From: Pelobacter sp. UBA6093
Lineage (GTDB): Bacteria > Desulfobacterota > Desulfuromonadia > Desulfuromonadales > Syntrophotaleaceae
Assembly (NCBI GenBank): GCA_002435955.1
Contig: DIWZ01000013.1
Coordinates: 11,746 to 31,748, forward strand
DNA: 20,003 nt
Direction of reading: 5' to 3'
In this document: in pieces, positions 15,651 through 20,003 of the stretch
Numbering within the stretch: position 1 is the first letter of the stretch
Layout of the letters: the number at the start of each line of letters is the position of its first letter
Translations under genes and position numbers: made by a program
The notes under the pieces: model-generated
Database searches by the model: none
What the model was told of the DNA's origin: nothing
What the model saw: the letters and a program-made list of their open reading frames with translations, nothing else

Positions 15651-17235
15651 AATTATGCTCCCGCGTCTTGTGGAATATCACCTTGGGCCATTGCTCCATG
15701 GTATGCCCGAGACGCCATTCGCTTGACGCCAGGTAGGCGAGGTTGCCCTCAGCATCGTAGGCCAGATTGCTCAGGCTTTTCTTCTCAAAATCTTCCATCA
15801 TCTTGCGATCGTCGCATTCCACCCAGCGGGCGGTAGCATATTCTACCCCCTCGTAGATGGCGTCGACGCTGTATTCGGTTTTAAGCCGCGACATGATCAC
15901 GTCGAACTGCAGTACCCCTACCGCCCCCAGAATATAATCGGTGTTGTACAGCGGCCGGAACAGCTGCACGGCGCCCTCCTCGGCCAGTTGGATCAAACCT
16001 TTTTCCAGCTGCTTGCCTTTGAGGGGATTTTTCAGCCGCACGCGACGGAAGTGCTCCGGAGCAAAGCTGGGAATGCCGGTGAACTTGAGTGGCTCCTTGT
16101 CGCTGAAGGTATCGCCGATCTTGATGGTACCGTGGTTGTGAATGCCGATGATGTCGCCGGGGAAGGCCTCCTCGACATTGGTACGGTCCTGGGCCATGAA
16201 GATGGTGGCGTTGGCGATATTGACATCCTTGCCAATGCGATGATGCCGGACTTTCATGCCGCGTCGAAACGTGCCCGAGCAGATACGGAAAAACGCGATG
16301 CGGTCGCGATGCGCCGGATCCATATTCGCCTGGATCTTGAACACATACCCGGAAAAATCCTCTTCATAGGGGGAGACTTCGCGGGTCGTAGTCGGTGCCG
16401 GTCGCGGTGCGGGCGCCTGCTCGACAAACGCGTCAAGCATTTCCTGCACCCCGAAGTTGTTGATGGCACTGCCGAAAAACACCGGCGTCTGGTTGCCCTT
16501 GAGATATTCCTTCGGATCGAAGGGCGTAGCGGCCCCCTCCAGCAGGTCGATATCCTCGCGCAGTTGCTCGGCTTGACTGCCCAGCAGTTCATCCAGGCGC
16601 GGATCATTGAGATCCTCGATCACCACCATATCCTGCGGGCGGACTTCCTGGCCGGCCGTAAACAGGCACAGTTGCTTGCGATAGAGGTTGTAGGTACCCT
16701 TGAAGCGCTTGCCCATGCCGATGGGCCACGTCAGCGGCGCGCATTCGATCTGCAGGGTCTCTTCGATATCCGCCAACAGGTCGAGGGGCTCGAGCCCTTC
16801 GCGGTCAAGCTTGTTGATGAAGGTCACGATCGGCGTGTTGCGCATGCGGCAGACTTCCATCAGCTTTCGGGTCTGGGTTTCGACCCCCTTGGCGCTGTCG
16901 ATCACCATCAGGGCGCTATCCACCGCTGTCAGGACCCGGTAGGTGTCCTCGGAGAAGTCCTGGTGACCGGGGGTATCGAGAAGGTTGATTTCGTAGTCGC
17001 GATAATTGAATTTCATCACCGATGAGGTCACCGAGATGCCACGCTCCTGCTCCATGGCCATCCAGTCGCTGGTGGCATGGCGGGAGGCCTTGCGGGCCTT
17101 GACCGCGCCTGCCATCTGAATTGCCCCGCCGAACAACAGCAGTTTTTCGGTCAGGGTGGTTTTACCGGCGTCCGGATGGCTGATGATGCCGAAGGTGCGG
17201 CGGCGATCGACTTCTTTACGGTGGTTCTTGCTCAC
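15649..17235 (-). CDS. prfC: Peptide chain release factor 3 (RF3)
   Basis: A 528-aa translational GTPase that recycles RF1/RF2 from the ribosome; length matches E. coli RF3 (529 aa). The G domain shows G1 SHPDAGKTTLTE, G2 region QERGISVTSSV, G3 DTPGHQDFSEDT and G4 NKLDREGL. Domain II/III motifs include GSAINNFGVQEMLDAF and VGVLQFDVI. The C terminus WPKVIFHKTREHN ends as in the family. The start is GTG 17235 (VSKNHRKEVDRRRTFGIISHPD), with GAGG 7 nt upstream; the in-frame extension to 17352 crosses the promoter and terminator and is rejected. A strong promoter and then a terminator hairpin lie immediately upstream, and a heptamer-repeat element abuts the stop. Confidence 0.97.
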   Translation of the reverse strand: MSKNHRKEVDRRRTFGIISHPDAGKTTLTEKLLLFGGAIQMAGAVKARKASRHATSDWMAMEQERGISVTSSVMKFNYRDYEINLLDTPGHQDFSEDTYRVLTAVDSALMVIDSAKGVETQTRKLMEVCRMRNTPIVTFINKLDREGLEPLDLLADIEETLQIECAPLTWPIGMGKRFKGTYNLYRKQLCLFTAGQEVRPQDMVVIEDLNDPRLDELLGSQAEQLREDIDLLEGAATPFDPKEYLKGNQTPVFFGSAINNFGVQEMLDAFVEQAPAPRPAPTTTREVSPYEEDFSGYVFKIQANMDPAHRDRIAFFRICSGTFRRGMKVRHHRIGKDVNIANATIFMAQDRTNVEEAFPGDIIGIHNHGTIKIGDTFSDKEPLKFTGIPSFAPEHFRRVRLKNPLKGKQLEKGLIQLAEEGAVQLFRPLYNTDYILGAVGVLQFDVIMSRLKTEYSVDAIYEGVEYATARWVECDDRKMMEDFEKKSLSNLAYDAEGNLAYLASSEWRLGHTMEQWPKVIFHKTREHN

Positions 17236-17258
17236 TGTACAACCTCGTGCTTTAAATG

Positions 17259-17284
17259 AAAAAAAACCGGGCCTTGCAGGCCCG
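17259..17284 (-). terminator. Intrinsic terminator in the prfC 5' region
   Basis: On the minus strand, CGGGCC (17284-17279), loop TGCAA, GGCCCG (17273-17268), one G, then eight T (17266-17259). It lies about 110 nt after the stop of the GGDEF gene and only 23 nt before the prfC GTG, downstream of the best prfC promoter. It may terminate the GGDEF transcript, attenuate prfC, or both. Confidence 0.8.
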
Positions 17285-17295
17285 ATGGACAGTGA

Positions 17296-17325
17296 ATCAT
17301 AACGTAAACCAAGGGGAAAGGTCAA
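17296..17325 (-). promoter_or_regulatory. Promoter of prfC
   Basis: TTGACC (17325-17320) and TATGAT (17301-17296), each five of six to consensus, with an 18-bp spacer on the minus strand. Initiation near 17289 would place the terminator hairpin (from 17284) at about +5. No equally good promoter fits between the hairpin and the prfC start. Confidence 0.65.
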
Positions 17326-17394
17326 TGCCCTGAGGGTCTCAGAGCAAAGCAAGCGACAGACACGACCATTGCGAGTGAGCAGACATCCACCTGC

Positions 17395-18648
17395 TCAAAA
17401 AACCACCCGGTCACGGCCTTCCTTCTTGGCCTGATAGAGATACGCATCGGCCCGGCTGAGCATATCGATGAGATTGCGACCTGGCTCGGAGCTGATGCCG
17501 GCGCTGACGGTAATATGGATCGACTCACTGCCCGGCGCCAGCGATACCGGCAACTCGGCGATCGCGCAACGAATGCGTTCGAACAACGCAACGACCTCTT
17601 CCTTGGAGCCCGGCACCAGGGCGCAAAATTCTTCGCCGCCGATACGCGCCAGGATACCCGGTTCCGGCAGATGCTCCTGCAACAGATCCGCCACCCGCTT
17701 GAGAGTCAGGTCACCGGCATGGTGACCGAAATTATCGTTCACTTTTTTAAAGTGATCGATATCGAGCATGGCACAACACAAGGACGAGCAAGAGTCACGC
17801 ATTTGCTGGTAAATACGCTCGCCATGGTCGAACAGAAACCGCCGGTTCGAAACCCCGGTGAGAAAGTCGGTAACCGCCGCCTGCCGAATCGCCTGAATAT
17901 TCTCAAGGTTTTCAATGCTCTGGGTAACGCGGCAATAAAACTCCTCGGTCAGGAAGTGCTGCTTGATGATAAAATCGTTGGCACCGCATTTAAGAAAGCG
18001 GGCCGCCATGACATTATCGCCCAGCGCAGAGATCCCTATAATAGCCATATCCTGCCGGGAGTGGGTTTTACGGATGTTCTGGGTCAGCTCGAATCCATCC
18101 ATATGGGGCATATGGAAATCGCTGACCACCAGTTTCACATCCGGATGCTGCGACAGCAGTTCAAGCGCCTCCTTGCCGTCGGCCGCTTCCAGCACCTGGT
18201 AGCGATGCACGCGCAGCAGGCCCGCCATAACCTCGCGCTGCATGGGGGAATCATCCACCACCATGACCTTGATCTTGCGGTTGCGCTCGAGCCGCATCAG
18301 CAACGACGCCAGATAATCAAGGCTCTGGGCGCCTTCCTTGTATACGTAATCGACGACCTTCTTCTCCCAGATGCGATCGCGGATCTGTTTATTGACCACG
18401 CTGGTAAACACGATTACCGGAATATCCCGTTCGCCCAGCATGGTGACGATTTCTCCACCGGGAGCATCCGGAAGATTGAAATTTACGATGGCGGCGCAAA
18501 AGCCCCCCACGCCTTGATCAATGAATCGACAGGCTTCCTCCATCGTTTGAGCCCAGCAAACCTGGGCTCCCGTTTCCATTTCCAGCTTTTTTTTCAACAT
18601 GCGACCGAAAAAACCGGAATCCTCGGCAACCAGAACTTTTTTCACCAC
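17395..18648 (-). CDS. REC-REC-GGDEF response regulator (PleD-like diguanylate cyclase)
   Basis: A 417-aa cytoplasmic regulator predicted to make c-di-GMP. Residues ~1-120 form a first receiver domain (VLVAEDSGFFG) in which the phosphoacceptor Asp is replaced by Asn (~Asn56, VNFNLPDAPG). Residues ~125-245 form a second, intact receiver (MVVDDSPMQRE, acceptor Asp in VVSDFHMPHMDG, Lys in FIIKQH). The C-terminal GGDEF domain has LTGVSNRRF, DIDHFKKVNDNFGHHAGD and the active-site GGEEF. The RxxD inhibitory site expected just before it is replaced by PEPG, so product inhibition through that site is unlikely. The start is one of two adjacent GTG codons (18648 or 18645) after a G-rich Shine-Dalgarno; 18645 has better spacing. 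No histidine kinase is adjacent. Architecture resembles PleD, but orthology is not shown. Confidence 0.92.
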   Translation of the reverse strand: MVKKVLVAEDSGFFGRMLKKKLEMETGAQVCWAQTMEEACRFIDQGVGGFCAAIVNFNLPDAPGGEIVTMLGERDIPVIVFTSVVNKQIRDRIWEKKVVDYVYKEGAQSLDYLASLLMRLERNRKIKVMVVDDSPMQREVMAGLLRVHRYQVLEAADGKEALELLSQHPDVKLVVSDFHMPHMDGFELTQNIRKTHSRQDMAIIGISALGDNVMAARFLKCGANDFIIKQHFLTEEFYCRVTQSIENLENIQAIRQAAVTDFLTGVSNRRFLFDHGERIYQQMRDSCSSLCCAMLDIDHFKKVNDNFGHHAGDLTLKRVADLLQEHLPEPGILARIGGEEFCALVPGSKEEVVALFERIRCAIAELPVSLAPGSESIHITVSAGISSEPGRNLIDMLSRADAYLYQAKKEGRDRVVF

Positions 18649-18862
18649 TTCCCCCCCATTTTATTAAAAAAGCAGCCGACACACTTTTTCCAGCTGACAT
18701 ACGATGTATCCGAAAAAAAACATCTTAACGGAACAGTCCGGGCAATAACAATAACAATGCCTGAAATTCGACGTATTTTTCGTTCGCATGGCGGATTTTG
18801 CAGCGAACATAGAACAGATGGTAAACTGAAAAGGAGCTTCGCGAAAGGAGGTGTGCGACATT

Positions 18863-19087
18863 ATGAACGTACACGTCAAGTGTCTGCTTGATTTATCCAA
18901 AGAAAATGTCTGCAACCACCACGACAGCACCCTGTATGAAATGCCTGCCGGGTCCACCGCAAGGGATCTTGCAGCAAAGCTGCAGCTCGACGCCGACAAA
19001 ATCAAGCTGGTTTTTATCAACTACAAGGAAAGCGTCCTGGACGCCGAGCTTCATGAGGAGGATGACATCGCTTACTCCCCTTACTGA
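18863..19087 (+). CDS. MoaD/ThiS-like beta-grasp protein lacking the C-terminal GG
   Basis: A 74-aa protein resembling the ubiquitin-like sulfur carriers MoaD/ThiS: MNVHVKCLLDLS, a helix with STARDLAAKLQLDADKIKLVFIN, then ESVLDAELHEEDDIAYSPY. The pattern of a 'VFIN' strand followed by L...L.E.D.IA matches the family, where the end is normally FPPVGG or similar. Here it stops at SPY, without the GG needed for adenylation and thiocarboxylate formation. It may therefore be a non-catalytic relative. ATG 18863 has AGGAGG about 11 nt upstream; the in-frame GTG 18851 is too close to it. It is divergent from the GGDEF gene across a ~215-bp gap with only weak promoter candidates, and is followed by a strong terminator. 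Confidence 0.75.
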   Translation: MNVHVKCLLDLSKENVCNHHDSTLYEMPAGSTARDLAAKLQLDADKIKLVFINYKESVLDAELHEEDDIAYSPY

Positions 19088-19099
19088 ATCGACAATCGC

Positions 19100-19131
19100 A
19101 AAAGGGGCCGGGTTTGCACCCGACCCCTTTT
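19100..19131. terminator. Terminator between convergent small genes
   Basis: AAAAGGGGCCGGG (19100-19112) pairs with CCCGACCCCTTTT (19119-19131), 12 of 13, with a 6-nt loop. A T-rich stretch follows on the plus strand (TTTTACGATTTTT), and the A-rich start gives a short T run on the minus strand. It can serve both the MoaD-like gene (+) and the Cys-rich gene (-). Confidence 0.85.
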
Positions 19132-19165
19132 ACGATTTTTATTTCAATGTTGCTTTAATCTCTAG

Positions 19166-19390
19166 TCAGTGCAGCTTGATGGAATCGCAAATCATCTCGG
19201 CTTTTTCCGCCGTACGACCACAGGTTACGCAGGAATACTCCGCTGTTTCCCGGATACTGTCGCACATATGGGAAACGTCCCCCGACGAGCCACAATAATC
19301 ACTCAGACCGTCCACGGACCTGGGAACACAGAGATGACTCCGCTCATTGGTTACCACACCGCATTTTTCACATTCAAATAGTTTTTTCAT
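19166..19390 (-). CDS. Small eight-cysteine protein, probable double zinc-binding
   Basis: A 74-aa protein (MKKLFECEKCGVVTNERSHLC at the N terminus) with eight cysteines at 7, 10, 21, 33, 43, 54, 57 and 68. The pattern C-x2-C-x10-C occurs twice (7/10/21 and 54/57/68), with Cys33 and Cys43 as the probable fourth ligands. This looks like an internal duplication giving two zinc-ribbon-like sites. ATG 19390 has AAAGGA 9 nt upstream; the longer in-frame start at 19519 is unsupported and would run through the promoter. No signal peptide. Function unknown; rubredoxin-like iron binding is less likely because rubredoxins have two close CxxC pairs in one site. Confidence 0.8.
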   Translation of the reverse strand: MKKLFECEKCGVVTNERSHLCVPRSVDGLSDYCGSSGDVSHMCDSIRETAEYSCVTCGRTAEKAEMICDSIKLH

Positions 19391-19440
19391 GGCGCATATC
19401 CTTTCCAGCCACAAGGGCTTCCATTTCTTCCCATAGTTGA

Positions 19441-19449
19441 ATTTTAGCA
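19441..19449 (-). promoter_or_regulatory. Extended -10 promoter candidate of the eight-cysteine gene
   Basis: On the minus strand TGC TAAAAT (19449-19441) is an extended -10 element. No good -35 is visible at 17 bp. A transcript would start near 19434, about 44 nt before the ATG. Confidence 0.4.
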
Positions 19450-19535
19450 TATCCGGGATTTCCATGACGGGAATTTTTACCGGCAGGGCTATTCCACCAA
19501 CAGTCTTGTCAGCACCCAAAATTGCTCAGAATTCT

Positions 19536-20003
19536 TCAACATGGTTGACCGCACGGGTCACTATCCAGCAGCTCCGTTACCCAGGCGGCCCGGGCCTGCA
19601 TTCCGGGGTCATGGAGCTCCTTGCGGAAAGCCCCCCCTGCAGCGACAAATCCGGCAAGATGCTTAAGTGACTGTCTGAAATCATCGACCATCTCCGGTGG
19701 TCCCGACAATTGCTCAAGCGTCTTTTTCACCGATACCAATTCTGCGCGCAAATTTTCCTGAAATCCGGCACAGCTATCACCAGACAACTCTGCATAAAAT
19801 TCATGCAGATGGGACCGAAGCAGCTCAAAAATCCCCTCACTGAAGGGAGTATGCCACTTAAGCCCGTATTCCATGGCCCGCACGATATGACGCTCGGTGA
19901 GCTTACCTGGCGCCACGTACTCCGAAGCCACCAGATACAGCACGTAAAAGGGGCTCATGGCCAGTTGGCCGATCTTTTCCTCGGTAAGATTGTTCACGTT
20001 CAA
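19536..20003 (-). CDS. Unrecognised protein, 5' end at or beyond the window edge
   Basis: An open frame of 155 codons reaches the window edge. The first visible codons are TTG AAC GTG (20003-19995), so the start may be one of these or outside. The protein looks helical and soluble, with MSPFYVLYLVASEYVAPGKL near the start, a central charged region (HLHEFYAELSGDS, VKKTLEQLSGPPEMVDDF) and a C terminus with DPCGQPC. No signal peptide, membrane segment or catalytic motif is recognised. Codon use and composition match the neighbours. The 145-bp gap after it carries the promoter candidate of the eight-cysteine gene. Confidence 0.7.
   Translation of the reverse strand: MNVNNLTEEKIGQLAMSPFYVLYLVASEYVAPGKLTERHIVRAMEYGLKWHTPFSEGIFELLRSHLHEFYAELSGDSCAGFQENLRAELVSVKKTLEQLSGPPEMVDDFRQSLKHLAGFVAAGGAFRKELHDPGMQARAAWVTELLDSDPCGQPC

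Overview
The window looks like chromosomal DNA of a Gram-negative, GC-rich bacterium, most likely a deltaproteobacterium of the Pelobacter/Desulfuromonas/Geobacter group. This is inferred from the gene content: a lipoprotein-type YdbL next to YdbH, a GspG-like pseudopilin, PolI, Lon, AsnRS and RF3, several small Cys-rich proteins, and a REC-REC-GGDEF regulator. No rRNA, tRNA, CRISPR array or complete transposase gene was seen.

Layout. From 8855 down to 23 (minus strand) runs polA, an AsmA-like ydbH, a YdbL/DUF1318 lipoprotein, a pseudopilin-like gene and mgtE (Mg2+ channel). Divergent from polA, on the plus strand, are lon, a 75-aa hypothetical, a short Trp-rich leader ORF with an intrinsic terminator, and trpS. 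A large heptamer-repeat element follows trpS. Next come two tiny convergent genes: a 58-aa CxC/CxxC protein (+) and a 56-aa DUF4177-like protein (-). Then asnS, prfC and a REC-REC-GGDEF gene lie on the minus strand. The right end holds a 74-aa MoaD/ThiS-like beta-grasp protein (+), a 74-aa eight-cysteine protein (-) and an unrecognised gene running to the window edge (-).

Four things stand out beyond the housekeeping genes. (1) trpS is preceded by a promoter, a 21-codon ORF with Trp codons in the order Trp-Trp-Arg-Trp, and a strong terminator: a candidate amino-acid attenuator of a tRNA synthetase gene. (2) A heptamer repeat (AGTGCTG / CAGCACT) occurs at three places, each time starting in or within a few bases of a stop codon (mgtE, trpS, prfC). 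Two copies share a hairpin layout with a related central spacer, so this is an interspersed element rather than a simple microsatellite. (3) The ydbH-ydbL gap holds a 175-bp MITE-like element with 16-bp terminal inverted repeats flanked by TA, at the place where ynbE sits in E. coli; the downstream YdbL is itself a lipoprotein and may combine both roles. (4) prfC has a near-consensus promoter followed at once by an intrinsic terminator and then the start codon, which suggests attenuation or promoter-proximal termination.

Functionally this is envelope lipid homeostasis (YdbH/YdbL), Mg2+ uptake, DNA repair and replication (PolI), protein quality control (Lon), translation (TrpRS, AsnRS, RF3) and c-di-GMP signalling, separated by repeat-rich intergenic regions.
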